Shown here piece by piece: positions 6,653 through 14,788 of a DNA stretch of 64,000 bases. The notes under the pieces are model-generated. The model ran no database searches. It was not told the origin of the DNA and saw only the letters and a program-made list of their open reading frames with translations. This DNA is from Brevibacillus gelatini. GTDB taxonomy: Bacteria; Bacillota; Bacilli; Brevibacillales; Brevibacillaceae. Each line of letters opens with the position of its first letter. The stretch's first letter is position 1. Both the position numbers and the translations under genes were made by a program. The stretch covers positions 1 to 64,000 of the forward strand of contig NZ_RHHS01000037.1 in the NCBI RefSeq assembly GCF_003710935.1, in the 5' to 3' direction.

Positions 6653-7504
6653 CTACCTGGCCGCTGCATGTACCGCCAGCCGTGTTTTTAATTCCTCCAG
6701 CGAACACGGAATCCGCTCGCCTGCTTCCCGTCTCCATTCAGGCGGCAGCGCTTCCCACAACTCAGCGATGAGCGGCAGGCCCAAGTGCAGGCTTTCCAGC
6801 ATCTCTTTTCGCGCCAGCGCCTCCTGGGGCTCTCCGGCAAAAATCAGTCGGCCTTCATCCATGACGCAAAGCCATTCGGCCCACTCGAAGGCGATGTCCA
6901 TATCGTGGGTGGCCATCAATACGGTTGTGCCGTTTTGGTGAATGGCGTCCAGCTCGCGCAGCAGATTTTTGGTCTGGTAGCGGTCGAGATAGGCAGTAGG
7001 CTCATCCAGCAACAGCAGCTCCGGCGCAAGCACCATGACCCCGGCAAGGGCTAGACGCCGCTTTTGCCCCAGACTCAAGTGGTGGATCGGAACGTCCGCC
7101 AACTCCGTCATGCCAAACGCGTCCAGGACAGCCCGCACTTTCTCGCGGATCACGTCGGCGGGCAAGTTGCGGTTGCACAGCCCGTAAGAAATATCCTCCG
7201 CGACCGTGCCGGCGATCAGTTGGTGCTCCGGGTCCTGGAAAACCAGCCCGACTTTTTGCGTCATTTCCTGCAAGGCAGCGCGTTTGTAGCTGAGGGGCGT
7301 TCCTCGCCACAGCACCTGCCCCTGCTGCGGCTGGATGATGCCGTTTCCGTGCAAAAACAGCGTGGACTTGCCGCAGCCGTTTCGCCCGAGCAGGGCGCAT
7401 TTTTTCCCCTCCGGAATGCCCAGGGATAACCCTTTCAGGACAGGGCCGCGGCCGCCTGGATAGGCGTAGTGCAAATCAACAAATTCCAACAGCCATGATG
7501 TCAA
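6653..7504 (-). CDS. cbiO: Cobalt ECF transporter ATP-binding protein CbiO
   Basis: This 283-aa ATPase energises cobalt uptake with CbiM, CbiN and CbiQ at the membrane. Walker A is GRNGCGKST (residues 40-48), the Q-loop is LVFQDPEHQL (from 87), the signature is LSLGQ (143-147), Walker B is LLLLDEPT (163-170), and the switch His is in MATHDMD. The EHQ after the Q-loop is typical of ECF-type ATPases. The start is TTG behind GGAGGGTAATGCT. It is the last gene of the leftward operon, 4 bp after cbiQ, and a terminator follows. Confidence 0.93.
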   Translation of the reverse strand: MTSWLLEFVDLHYAYPGGRGPVLKGLSLGIPEGKKCALLGRNGCGKSTLFLHGNGIIQPQQGQVLWRGTPLSYKRAALQEMTQKVGLVFQDPEHQLIAGTVAEDISYGLCNRNLPADVIREKVRAVLDAFGMTELADVPIHHLSLGQKRRLALAGVMVLAPELLLLDEPTAYLDRYQTKNLLRELDAIHQNGTTVLMATHDMDIAFEWAEWLCVMDEGRLIFAGEPQEALARKEMLESLHLGLPLIAELWEALPPEWRREAGERIPCSLEELKTRLAVHAAAR

Positions 7505-7508
7505 AGCA

Positions 7509-8300
7509 TTACCCTCCTGTCCACCACTCCAGCAAAATCAGCAAAAGACAGCCTGCGATTGACTCCGCTTCATATCGGCGGGAGCGAGAATGCGTGTGCA
7601 AGGAAAGCACCTGCAGGCTTTCCCCGAAGCCTCTCGCAGCCATCCCTTTGGACAGCGCATCGTATTTGCGCATGGCCCTGACGAACAACTGCGCGGCCAG
7701 TCCGCTCGCGTCCCGCAACATCCCCCGGAACCCGCGGTGGCCACCACGCGCGCGCTGGGCAATCCACAACTGATGCGAGATGCCGAGCAGCACGAAAATA
7801 AAGCGGTACATAATCATCAGCAAATCGGTGACGATGGCCGGAAGTTTGAGCTTGCGCAGCACCTGCAAAATCTCGGCAAACGGCACGGTAAACAAGACGA
7901 AGGCAAAACAGGCGAGGCTGGCCATCGTCCGCCAGAAAAGCACCCACACTTTGTCGACCGCGCTTGCCGGAATGTAGACCAGATACGGCCCGACCTTCCA
8001 CGCCGCAACTGTCTGGACGACCGTTGCCGCATCCGCTCGCGCAGCTTCCAGCAACAGCGCCGGAAGACCCAGGACGAAAAAAGACAGGGACAGGATGAAA
8101 AAGCCGCAAAAGATACGGACGGGAATACGGGCGTAAACCGTCACCCATACTCCCATCCATACACAAATCGCCATCTGCAACCATTCATGTCCTGTCAGCG
8201 CCAGCACGATCAGCACGCCCGCCAACAGGAGCTTGTGCTCGGGCGGCAAAAAGCGCAGCCGGTTTTGATAGGAAAGCGAATCAAGCTGTTGCCCAATCAT
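7509..8300 (-). CDS. cbiQ: Cobalt ECF transporter T component CbiQ
   Basis: This 263-aa integral membrane protein couples the ATPase to the substrate-binding subunit. It has hydrophobic segments near residues 25-65, 105-130 and 240-258. A cytoplasmic ARG motif occurs in WIAQRARGGHRG (residues about 185), and a second one lies in the KGMAARGFGE segment (about 220). These Ala-Arg-Gly motifs contact the ATPase in the family. The ATG overlaps the end of cbiN by 4 bp, supporting translational coupling. Confidence 0.92.
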   Translation of the reverse strand: MIGQQLDSLSYQNRLRFLPPEHKLLLAGVLIVLALTGHEWLQMAICVWMGVWVTVYARIPVRIFCGFFILSLSFFVLGLPALLLEAARADAATVVQTVAAWKVGPYLVYIPASAVDKVWVLFWRTMASLACFAFVLFTVPFAEILQVLRKLKLPAIVTDLLMIMYRFIFVLLGISHQLWIAQRARGGHRGFRGMLRDASGLAAQLFVRAMRKYDALSKGMAARGFGESLQVLSLHTHSRSRRYEAESIAGCLLLILLEWWTGG

Positions 8301-8581
8301 TTTTTATGCTTATCCAGCCGACCCTTGTACAAGCCCATGGCATAGCCGACAATACCTGCCCCGAGCGCTGCCTGCACGGCGAACAGCAAGCTCTCTGTCT
8401 CGCCGCCTGGCGGTTCAAGCAATGGCTCAAACCAGGGCTCGTAGGCAGGTGCGATTTCCTTGATCGCTTCCTCGGCCGCTCCATCTGCTCCCCCGAACTC
8501 CGAATCCTGCACCAACATTAACGGCACAACCGCCAGCACGACCACGCCCAGGAGCAGCAGCCAGTTCATCCCTTTTTTCAC
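8297..8581 (-). CDS. cbiN: Cobalt transport protein CbiN
   Basis: This 94-aa protein has two transmembrane helices (residues about 6-24 and 66-83) flanking an exported loop with [15 protein letters not shown], the CbiN hallmark. It assists CbiM in loading cobalt. The start is GTG, forming a GTGA overlap with the cbiM stop. Length matches the family. Confidence 0.92.
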   Translation of the reverse strand: MKKGMNWLLLLGVVVLAVVPLMLVQDSEFGGADGAAEEAIKEIAPAYEPWFEPLLEPPGGETESLLFAVQAALGAGIVGYAMGLYKGRLDKHKK

Positions 8582-9342
8582 AGCGATTCCTCCCGTTTCA
8601 GCAGGCGAAGTTGCGCCAGCTCATTTGCGTTGTACGCTTGCAGCCAGTTCCAGACGAGTACGGTCAAAAGCCCTTCGCTGATCGCCAACGGAACTTGTGT
8701 GACGGCAAAAATTCCGGCGAATTTTGCAAACGACGCCATGACCCCGCCGGATTCAGCCGGGAAGGCCAAAGCCAGTTGCATAGAGGTCACGATGTAAGTA
8801 GCGAGGTCTGCGAACGCAGCAGCCGCGAATACAGCCAAACGCTGTCCGCCGTTTCCGCGTGCGATCAAGCGATAGACGCCGTATGCCACCAACGGCCCTA
8901 CTACTGCCATGGACACCGCATTGGCTCCCAGCGTCGTCAGCCCTCCATGCGCCAGAAGCAGCGCCTGGAACAGCAGCACCAGGCTGCCGAGTACAGACAT
9001 GACCCACGGACCAAACATGATCGCGCCAAGCCCGGTTCCCGTCGGGTGGGAGCTGCTCCCTGTCACTGATGGAATTTTCAACGCGGACAGCACAAAGGCA
9101 AAAGCACCGGATACGCCGATCAGAAGCTTCATTTGCGGATGCTCCTTGACGATTTTGTTCAAGGAACGAATGCCGAGAATAAAAAACGGAAGAAACACAG
9201 CCCACCAAAACAGCGCCCAGCCAAGCGGCAAATACCCTTCCATGATGTGCATCGCGTAGGACGTCTGCGGTTCATTTACGAGAAAATAAAGGACAAAGCC
9301 TGCAATCAGCAGACCAGTCGAAACAAGACGGGAGCGATTCAA
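8578..9342 (-). CDS. cbiM: Cobalt ECF transporter substrate-specific subunit CbiM
   Basis: This 254-aa protein is the cobalt-binding S component. After a signal-like first helix comes [17 protein letters not shown] (from residue about 31). In this family the new N-terminus Met-His supplies metal ligands, so cleavage just before MHI is expected. Later motifs include [12 protein letters not shown] and [14 protein letters not shown], with conserved His. The start is TTG with GGAGGAGG 7 bases ahead. It is first in cbiMNQO and follows a cobalamin riboswitch plus terminator. Confidence 0.94.
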   Translation of the reverse strand: MNRSRLVSTGLLIAGFVLYFLVNEPQTSYAMHIMEGYLPLGWALFWWAVFLPFFILGIRSLNKIVKEHPQMKLLIGVSGAFAFVLSALKIPSVTGSSSHPTGTGLGAIMFGPWVMSVLGSLVLLFQALLLAHGGLTTLGANAVSMAVVGPLVAYGVYRLIARGNGGQRLAVFAAAAFADLATYIVTSMQLALAFPAESGGVMASFAKFAGIFAVTQVPLAISEGLLTVLVWNWLQAYNANELAQLRLLKREESL

Positions 9343-9390
9343 GCATTTCCTCCTCCTTTGCTGTTCTTTCTTTTTTCACCAACAAAAAAA

Positions 9391-9412
9391 CCTCATCCGC
9401 TAGCAGACGAGG
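9391..9412 (-). terminator. Riboswitch-controlled terminator
   Basis: Read leftward, CCTCGTCTGC and the complementary GCGGATGAGG form a stem followed by TTTTTTTG. It lies between the cobalamin aptamer and cbiM, where an expression-platform terminator is expected. Confidence 0.8.
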
Positions 9413-9499
9413 TATGCGCACAAAAACAATAGACCGTTGGCACAGTCACATTGCTTCGTATTCACCGCTCCTTTCCGCGAAGGTATTGTGGGTGTGGCA

Positions 9500-9665
9500 A
9501 GTAGGTAGGTCTCCTGGCTTACAGATCATCGCGCTCTTTGGCCTTCCCCATGAAAATGAGTGGCTATTCGTCAAAGAGAACTCCCTGCTTACAGTGGCGG
9601 GACCGCTCGGGACTTTCACCCGATTCCCTGTTACCCTTTATGCGGCTTGCACATAAAGGCACCTA
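9500..9665 (-). ncRNA. Cobalamin (AdoCbl) riboswitch
   Basis: On the minus strand the leader contains GGGTGAAAGTCCCGAGCGG, the B12 box GCCACTG (9592-9598) followed by TAAGCAGGGAG, and the closing ...GCCAGGAGACCTACCT, in the order and spacing of the cobalamin aptamer. It precedes cbiMNQO. Binding should favour the terminator at 9391-9412 and shut off cobalt uptake when cobalamin is plentiful. Confidence 0.95.
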
Positions 9666-9711
9666 TTGCCGGCAATATGCAATTGTCAGACAGTTTTGCC
9701 TGTCCCACATT

Positions 9712-9717
9712 ATTATA
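9712..9717 (-). promoter_or_regulatory. Likely -10 of the cbi operon promoter
   Basis: The leftward strand has a perfect TATAAT about 50 bp before the riboswitch aptamer. The -35 region is poor. Confidence 0.45.
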
Positions 9718-9776
9718 CAGAATCATGGGAAAAAGCGGAAGAATATATGATGATGCCGATTAGCAAGCAAAAGAAA

Positions 9777-9810
9777 AACCGATGACTGTCGCTTGGAAAA
9801 ATCATCGGTT
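9777..9810 (-). terminator. Terminator of pyrD
   Basis: AACCGATGA and TCATCGGTT form a 9-bp stem. Read leftward it is followed by TTTTTCTTTT, 20 bp past the pyrD stop. Confidence 0.75.
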
Positions 9811-9830
9811 GCATGTGCTTTCTTCCTGTC

Positions 9831-10922
9831 TTACGCCTTGGCGTCCACGCCGACTGCTTCGCTGATGTGGGAAAAGCCGTCGCGCTTCAGCAGTTGCAAG
9901 AGCTTTTTGTTGATTTGCCTGCAGATGCCAGGGCCTTGATAAATCATCCCGGTGTACACCTGGACAAGACTTGCGCCTGCCCGGATTTTCGCGTACGCAT
10001 CTTCTCCGGTGAAAATGCCGCCAACACCAATGATCGGCACCTTGTCGCCCACTTCCTGGTAAATTTCCTTGACCCAGGCTGTGGAGCGCTCTGTCAGCGG
10101 CTTTCCGCTCAGCCCTCCTGCTTCCTCGGCATGGCGATGTCCCTGAACGGCTTCACGCGACAAGGTCGTATTGGTGGCAATAATACCGGAAATGCCCTCT
10201 TCCACCGCTCCATGCACGACATCGTGCATGTGCTCGTCGGACATGTCCGGCGCTACTTTGAGCAAAATCGGCTTTTTCCGGATCCCGCGCGCTTCCATTT
10301 CGGCAGCTTTTTCGCGCACCGCTCGCACCAGAAGCCGCATGCTCTCCGTTTCCTGCAGGTCGCGCAGGTTGGGAGTATTCGGAGAGCTGATATTGATGAC
10401 GAAATAATGGCCGTATGAATAGAGCATGTCCAGGCATTTGATATAGTCAGAAGCCGCTTCCTCATTGGGAGTGACTTTGTTTTTGCCAATATTGATCCCG
10501 ATTGGCACATCGGAATAAGCGTAATCGACCAGGTGCTGCGAAGCCAAATAAGCACCGTGGTTATTGAAGCCCATCCGGTTGATGATCGCCTCGTGCTCCG
10601 GCAACCGGAACAGGCGCGGCCGCGGATTGCCCGGCTGTGCTTGCGGCGTCAGCGTCCCGACTTCCACAAAACCGAAACCAAGCGCACCCAGTGCATGGTA
10701 CACCTCGGCATTTTTGTCGAACCCGGCGGCGAGTCCTACCGGATTGGGAAACGTCATTCCCCACAGCTTCGTGGCAAGACGCTCGTCCTTCACCTGGAAC
10801 AGCATTCGCAGCAAGCTTTTTCCCGGCGCAGAATCTTCCACCAGCTTCAGGGCACCAACCGTTTTTTCATGAATCTCTTCCGTATCCATCTGGAACAGAT
10901 ATTTTCTAATGAGCTTATACAT
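9831..10922 (-). CDS. pyrD: Dihydroorotate dehydrogenase (quinone), class 2
   Basis: This 363-aa FMN enzyme oxidises dihydroorotate to orotate in pyrimidine synthesis, passing electrons to membrane quinone. The N-terminal helical extension (residues 1-45) that binds membrane and quinone is present, followed by NPVGLAAGFDKNAE (FMN barrel start) and RLFRLPEHEAIINRMGFNN. ISSPNTPNLR carries the catalytic Ser of class 2, and GVGGIFTGEDAYAKIRAGA is the phosphate-binding end. ATG follows AAGGAG. It stands alone with its own terminator, outside a pyr operon. Confidence 0.93.
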   Translation of the reverse strand: MYKLIRKYLFQMDTEEIHEKTVGALKLVEDSAPGKSLLRMLFQVKDERLATKLWGMTFPNPVGLAAGFDKNAEVYHALGALGFGFVEVGTLTPQAQPGNPRPRLFRLPEHEAIINRMGFNNHGAYLASQHLVDYAYSDVPIGINIGKNKVTPNEEAASDYIKCLDMLYSYGHYFVINISSPNTPNLRDLQETESMRLLVRAVREKAAEMEARGIRKKPILLKVAPDMSDEHMHDVVHGAVEEGISGIIATNTTLSREAVQGHRHAEEAGGLSGKPLTERSTAWVKEIYQEVGDKVPIIGVGGIFTGEDAYAKIRAGASLVQVYTGMIYQGPGICRQINKKLLQLLKRDGFSHISEAVGVDAKA

Positions 10923-11026
10923 CCCGGTTGCACTCCTTACTCCATTTTTACCTCATTGTAGAATACCACACTTTATTTATCGTGGGCTAACCTTTATACG
11001 AGATACATCTTTCCAACCGACAAAAA

Positions 11027-11058
11027 AACTGCTTGCCGACGATCAGCGGCAAGCAGTT
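11027..11058 (-). terminator. Terminator of ald
   Basis: AACTGCTTGCCG and CGGCAAGCAGTT pair perfectly. Read leftward, a TTTTTTTG run follows, 20 bp after the ald stop. Confidence 0.85.
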
Positions 11059-11076
11059 TCGTTTCTGCAATCAGGA

Positions 11077-12201
11077 TTAGTTTTTCACCAGCAAAACTTC
11101 TTCCACGGAAGTGTATGGCAGGTTGTGCGCATCGGCTACGGCTTTGTACGTTACGTGTCCGTTGATGACGTTTACGCCTTTTGCCAGCGCGCGGTTGTCG
11201 CGGATCGCTTGGGCGTAGCCTTTGTTCGCCAGTTGCACAGCGTATGGAACCGTCACGTTGGTCAGAGCCAGCGTGGAAGTGCGAGCGACTGCACCAGGCA
11301 TGTTCGCTACCGCGTAGTGGATCACGCCGTGTTTTTCATAGGTTGGGTTGTCGTGCGTCGTAATGCGGTCGATTGTTTCGATAGAACCGCCTTGGTCGAT
11401 CGCCACGTCTACGATGACGGAGCCAGGCGTCATTGTTTTTACCATGTCTTCGGTTACGAGACGAGGTGCGCGTGCGCCAGGGATCAGGACAGCGCCTACG
11501 AGCAGGTCTGCTTTTTTCACCGCGTTTGCGATGTTGAAGGAGTTGGACATCAGCGTTTGCACGCGGCCTTGGAACAGGTCATCCAGTTGGCGCAGACGGT
11601 CTGCGTTCACGTCGATGATCGTTACGTTTGCGCCGAGACCGACCGCCATTTTCGCAGCGTTTGTACCCACGATACCGCCGCCGATTACCACTACCTCGCC
11701 TTTTGGCACGCCAGGTACGCCGCCGAGCAGCACGCCTTTTCCGCCGTATTGTTTTTCCAGGAATTGCGCCCCGATTTGTACAGACATGCGGCCCGCTACT
11801 TCGGACATCGGCATGAGCAGCGGCAGAGCGCCGTTGTCGAGCTGGATCGTTTCGTAAGCGATCGCGATTACTTTTTTCTCAACCAGTTCACGAGTCAGCT
11901 CAGGCTCTGGAGCGAGGTGCAAGTACGTGAACAGGATCAAACCTTCACGGAAGTAGCCGTACTCGGCAGGAAGCGGTTCTTTTACTTTCATAACCATGTC
12001 AGCGGCCCACGCATCTGCTGCGGTCGCGACAATCTCAGCGCCTACTGCAGTGTAGTCTTCGTTGGTAAAGCCGCTGCCTTGGCCAGCTCCTGTTTCCACG
12101 CGAACTGTGTGTCCGTTTTGCACCAGAGCGGCTACGCCTGCTGGCGTAATGGCAACGCGGTTTTCGTTATTTTTAATTTCTTTAGGAATTCCAACGATCA
12201 T
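11077..12201 (-). CDS. ald: Alanine dehydrogenase
   Basis: This 374-aa enzyme interconverts L-alanine and pyruvate plus ammonia with NAD(H). [20 protein letters not shown] is the family start, with substrate-contacting residues. [13 protein letters not shown] contains the conserved Lys, [10 protein letters not shown] the catalytic His region, and [20 protein letters not shown] (residues about 168-187) the NAD-binding Rossmann loop. The chosen ATG follows AAGGAGGA. A longer frame to 12249 has no better start. In sporulating Bacilli the enzyme feeds alanine carbon during sporulation. The AdeR-like gene is immediately upstream in the same direction. Confidence 0.95.
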   Translation of the reverse strand: MIVGIPKEIKNNENRVAITPAGVAALVQNGHTVRVETGAGQGSGFTNEDYTAVGAEIVATAADAWAADMVMKVKEPLPAEYGYFREGLILFTYLHLAPEPELTRELVEKKVIAIAYETIQLDNGALPLLMPMSEVAGRMSVQIGAQFLEKQYGGKGVLLGGVPGVPKGEVVVIGGGIVGTNAAKMAVGLGANVTIIDVNADRLRQLDDLFQGRVQTLMSNSFNIANAVKKADLLVGAVLIPGARAPRLVTEDMVKTMTPGSVIVDVAIDQGGSIETIDRITTHDNPTYEKHGVIHYAVANMPGAVARTSTLALTNVTVPYAVQLANKGYAQAIRDNRALAKGVNVINGHVTYKAVADAHNLPYTSVEEVLLVKN

Positions 12202-12308
12202 GATGGGTAGTCCTCCTTGGAAACGCCGATTTAATGGGATTACTACCATTGTACAGCGACAAATGGCAGCGCTTCCTTGGGGATTCCTTTAATTTTGGTG
12301 TCCTTCTT

Positions 12309-12326
12309 TTTGTGAAAATTCACAAA
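12309..12326. promoter_or_regulatory. Palindrome upstream of ald, candidate AdeR operator
   Basis: TTTGTGAAAATTCACAAA is a perfect 18-bp palindrome between the regulator stop and the ald promoter. A leftward TACAAT -10-like element sits at about 12252-12257 and lacks a good -35. That arrangement fits an activator-dependent promoter with its operator at about -60. Confidence 0.55.
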
Positions 12327-12330
12327 CAGA

Positions 12331-13572
12331 CTATTGTTCCTGATCGAGCTTCGCCATTTTCAGTTCCAGATAAAGTGCCGCCCGCTGGTTCATGTTCTCC
12401 AGATCGACCCGCATGATTTCCTCGATCCGCCGCAGCCGGTAGCTCAATGTATTGATGTGGATGTGCAAGCGCTGCGCCGTTACGTTTACCTTGCCTGCCG
12501 CATCGAGAAACGTCTCCAGCGTCTCCATGAGCGCCGTCTGGTTGTCCCGGTCGTACTGTCTGAGCTTTTCCAGCCGTTCATTTTTGTAGCCTTGTTCCTC
12601 TTCCCACTGTTTCAACTGCAAAAGGTAGCGGTAAATGCCCAGCTCGTGATAGCCGTAAATGCCTTCGTTCTCCTTGGGAAACAGCTTCTTGATCTTGAGC
12701 GCATGCAGCGCCTCCCTGTAGCTTTTCACAATTTCCAAATACGTGCTGTAGCCAAGGCCGTAGCCTGCAATCACCTGCCGCCCCTCTGTGACGTGGGCTT
12801 CCAGCTTGCCCAGGGAATCGGCCAAAAACTGCTCGACTTTGCGAATCAGCACTTCCCGCACATCTTTTTTGCCGTCCTCGTTCAGCCCGATCAGCAAAAT
12901 GATTTGCGAGCCGTCTACGACCCACAGCAGCTTGTCGCGCATGAGCAGGGGGTACAAATACTGGTCGAGCCGCGCTCCGGCCGCTTCGATCACGCAAATC
13001 AAATAAGAGGTCGGAAGCTGCATTTGCAGGCTGTCCGCTTTTTGCCGGATCGCGCTCTCGCTCTTGTGGTTGCCGAGCAAAAGCTCCCATAAAAACTCCT
13101 TGCGCCGCTGCTCCTCGGCCTTGCGTTTGCCCTGCCGCTGCATGAGCCGGGGAACCGCAACCCGTGCCGCCTGGCGCAAAATTTCGTCGTCCTCGCGTGT
13201 AATCGGCCGATTCACTTCCTGCGCCCAAATATACCCGAGCACATCGCTGCCCCGGCGAATGGCAATCGCCACCCGCTTGCCCAGACCGACTTCATCCTTG
13301 GCCGGGATGTGCACCGGATCATCCTGCGTCAACAGCTCCTGAAACACGCCGTCCTTCCACAGCCGCGTCAGCACCTTTTCCGGCACCCTGCGGCCCATGA
13401 TCGTCGACCAGCGCGCCTGATCCGTGCTGTCCCCGTGAGAGCTGTAGGCAATCAGCTTGTGATCGGCGTCTTCCACTGTAATCGGGTTTTGCAAAAGTTC
13501 GCCAATCGCATCGGCAAGTTCGTCTATGTCGGCATGCTGATACTGTTGAAAGTAGTTAGGCTCTACGGACAC
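12331..13572 (-). CDS. PucR/CdaR-family regulator, AdeR-like
   Basis: This 413-aa regulator has an N-terminal GAF-like sensor region (residues about 15-135, ending DDEILRQAARVAV), a middle GGDEF-like PucR region, and a C-terminal helix-turn-helix. The latter starts ETLETFLDAAGKVNVTAQRL, continues with the HIHINTLSYRLRRIEEI signature and ends at about residue 405. In B. subtilis the related AdeR (YukF) activates ald. Position directly upstream of ald in the same orientation supports the same role. The start is GTG after GAGGTGGAAAT. A sugar-diacid regulator (CdaR) is the alternative. Confidence 0.85.
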   Translation of the reverse strand: MSVEPNYFQQYQHADIDELADAIGELLQNPITVEDADHKLIAYSSHGDSTDQARWSTIMGRRVPEKVLTRLWKDGVFQELLTQDDPVHIPAKDEVGLGKRVAIAIRRGSDVLGYIWAQEVNRPITREDDEILRQAARVAVPRLMQRQGKRKAEEQRRKEFLWELLLGNHKSESAIRQKADSLQMQLPTSYLICVIEAAGARLDQYLYPLLMRDKLLWVVDGSQIILLIGLNEDGKKDVREVLIRKVEQFLADSLGKLEAHVTEGRQVIAGYGLGYSTYLEIVKSYREALHALKIKKLFPKENEGIYGYHELGIYRYLLQLKQWEEEQGYKNERLEKLRQYDRDNQTALMETLETFLDAAGKVNVTAQRLHIHINTLSYRLRRIEEIMRVDLENMNQRAALYLELKMAKLDQEQ

Positions 13573-13663
13573 ATTTCCACCTCTTTACCGCGCTTTCATA
13601 CGTGTGCTTTTATTATACAAGAAAGCAGGAGAGGGGCGCACTTTTTCCGCCGTCAACACAAAA

Positions 13664-13690
13664 AGAGCAGCGCATGACTGCTCCTTTTCT
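13664..13690 (-). terminator. Hairpin after the YCF48-like fragment
   Basis: AAAAAGAGCAG and TGCTCCTTTTCT form a stem with A/T tails. It suits transcription from either side and probably once terminated the fragment at 13713. Confidence 0.5.
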
Positions 13691-13712
13691 CCGATCCCCG
13701 CGCAACGCGCTC

Positions 13713-13850
13713 CTACTTGCTGCGGACGAGTTGCGGGTGGATGATCTGCCAGGTATGGCCGCCGTCTGTTGTCTGGAATAACCTGAATTGGGCAGCTTGA
13801 TTGGCAATAACGATCCATCCGGCTTTATCCGTAACAAAATAGGTTCCTTC
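13713..13850 (-). pseudogene. C-terminal fragment of a BNR/YCF48-like repeat protein
   Basis: The leftward frame reads EGTYFVTDKAGWIVIANQAA and then RLFQTTDGGHTWQIIHPQL before a stop. TTDGGHTW is the Asp-box of BNR/YCF48-like beta-propeller repeats. Only about 45 residues remain, with no start or ribosome site. Confidence 0.5.
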
Positions 13851-13882
13851 TAACGCGAAACGCGATCAAAACCGCACACAAA

Positions 13883-13918
13883 CAGCCGCCAGACTACATC
13901 GCCTTGGCGGCTGTTCCC
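13883..13918 (-). terminator. Terminator of the CheY-like gene
   Basis: AACAGCCGCCA and TGGCGGCTGTT pair perfectly, just past the CheY-like stop. The tail read leftward is only moderately T-rich. Confidence 0.55.
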
Positions 13919-13924
13919 GTTTCC

Positions 13925-14278
13925 TTACAACAACCGTGATATCGCATCGAGAATTTGCTCTTTTTGAAAAGGCTTGATGACAAAGTCGCTCGCCCCTGTC
14001 TTCATCGCCTCCAGCACCTTTTGCCGATGTCCGACTGCCGAACAAATCAGCACCTTGGCATCCCGGTCATAATCGAGTATTTGGCGCATGGCTTCAATCC
14101 CGTGCATGTGCGGCATCGTAATGTCCATCGTCACAATGTCCGGCTTCAATTCCTTGTATTTTTCAATCGCCTCCAAGCCATTGCTCGCCTCTCCGCAAAT
14201 CTCGTGCTGCTCGCCTAACATATCCGTCAACACCCTTCTCGTGAAGGCTGCGTCATCTACAATCAGCAATCGGGCCAT
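13925..14278 (-). CDS. CheY-like stand-alone response regulator
   Basis: This 117-aa protein is a receiver domain without an output domain. The acidic pair is VDDAAF (residues 7-8), the phospho-acceptor Asp is in DIVTMDITMPHMHG (residue about 52), the Thr/Ser switch is LICSAVG, and the Lys is in DFVIKPF. ATG follows GAGGGGATAGGAC. It is transcribed away from the Med-like/kinase operon 500 bp to the right, which has no regulator of its own, so it is a candidate partner. Confidence 0.85.
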   Translation of the reverse strand: MARLLIVDDAAFTRRVLTDMLGEQHEICGEASNGLEAIEKYKELKPDIVTMDITMPHMHGIEAMRQILDYDRDAKVLICSAVGHRQKVLEAMKTGASDFVIKPFQKEQILDAISRLL

Positions 14279-14395
14279 GCTGTCCTATCCCCTCACATCT
14301 TGCGCTTTCTACCTACTACTTTTGCAGAAATTGCAAGCCTTGTCCACGAGAGAAAATGACTTCTTTTGTCGAAACGAACGCTTGCAGCACATTCC

Positions 14396-14587
14396 CTATG
14401 GAAGAAAGCCGATTGGCCCCGCAGCATCGCCTGTGCCGCGCTCACCAGCCGCTTGCTCACCCCCGCCCGAAGCAAGCGGACTCTCCGGCTTCGGGTGCGG
14501 AGTCGTCACGCCTATTTCCGGCAAATCGACCTGTCTCACTTCATCCGGTATATCGGTTTGCGGAATTTCCACGATGTCTTTTTCCAT
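14396..14587 (-). CDS. Proline-rich 63-aa microprotein
   Basis: The ORF begins MEKDIVEIPQTDIPDEVRQ, continues with a Pro/Gly-rich middle and ends GDAAGPIGFLP. The ATG chosen follows GGGAGG at 8-9 bases, a strong site. The same frame extends upstream to 14662 with a weaker start. There is no transmembrane helix or known domain, and it looks disordered. Confidence 0.5.
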   Translation of the reverse strand: MEKDIVEIPQTDIPDEVRQVDLPEIGVTTPHPKPESPLASGGGEQAAGERGTGDAAGPIGFLP

Positions 14588-14718
14588 GACAGGCGCCTCC
14601 CTTTTCCTGCTTTTTGTGAAAGCCGTCTTCCCCCTTAGCGTGTCCTGATCCGTTTTTTCCATGCACCCCCATCTGACCCCATTATTTCCTCTTTTTTTCA
14701 ACTCGACACTTTTTTCGA

Positions 14719-14724
14719 TATAAT
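14719..14724 (+). promoter_or_regulatory. -10 element of the Med-like/kinase operon
   Basis: TATAAT lies 65 bp before the start at 14789, with TTTCAA 17 bp further upstream as a weak -35. Confidence 0.5.
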
Positions 14725-14788
14725 AGGAGTGCACTTCTTTGCCGATTACTTAAATCTAGGCCTGTATCCTTTGGAGGAGAACTCATCC

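Noticed and set aside
10909-12210. 433-aa rightward ORF opposite ald
   Set aside because: It is an antisense shadow of alanine dehydrogenase.
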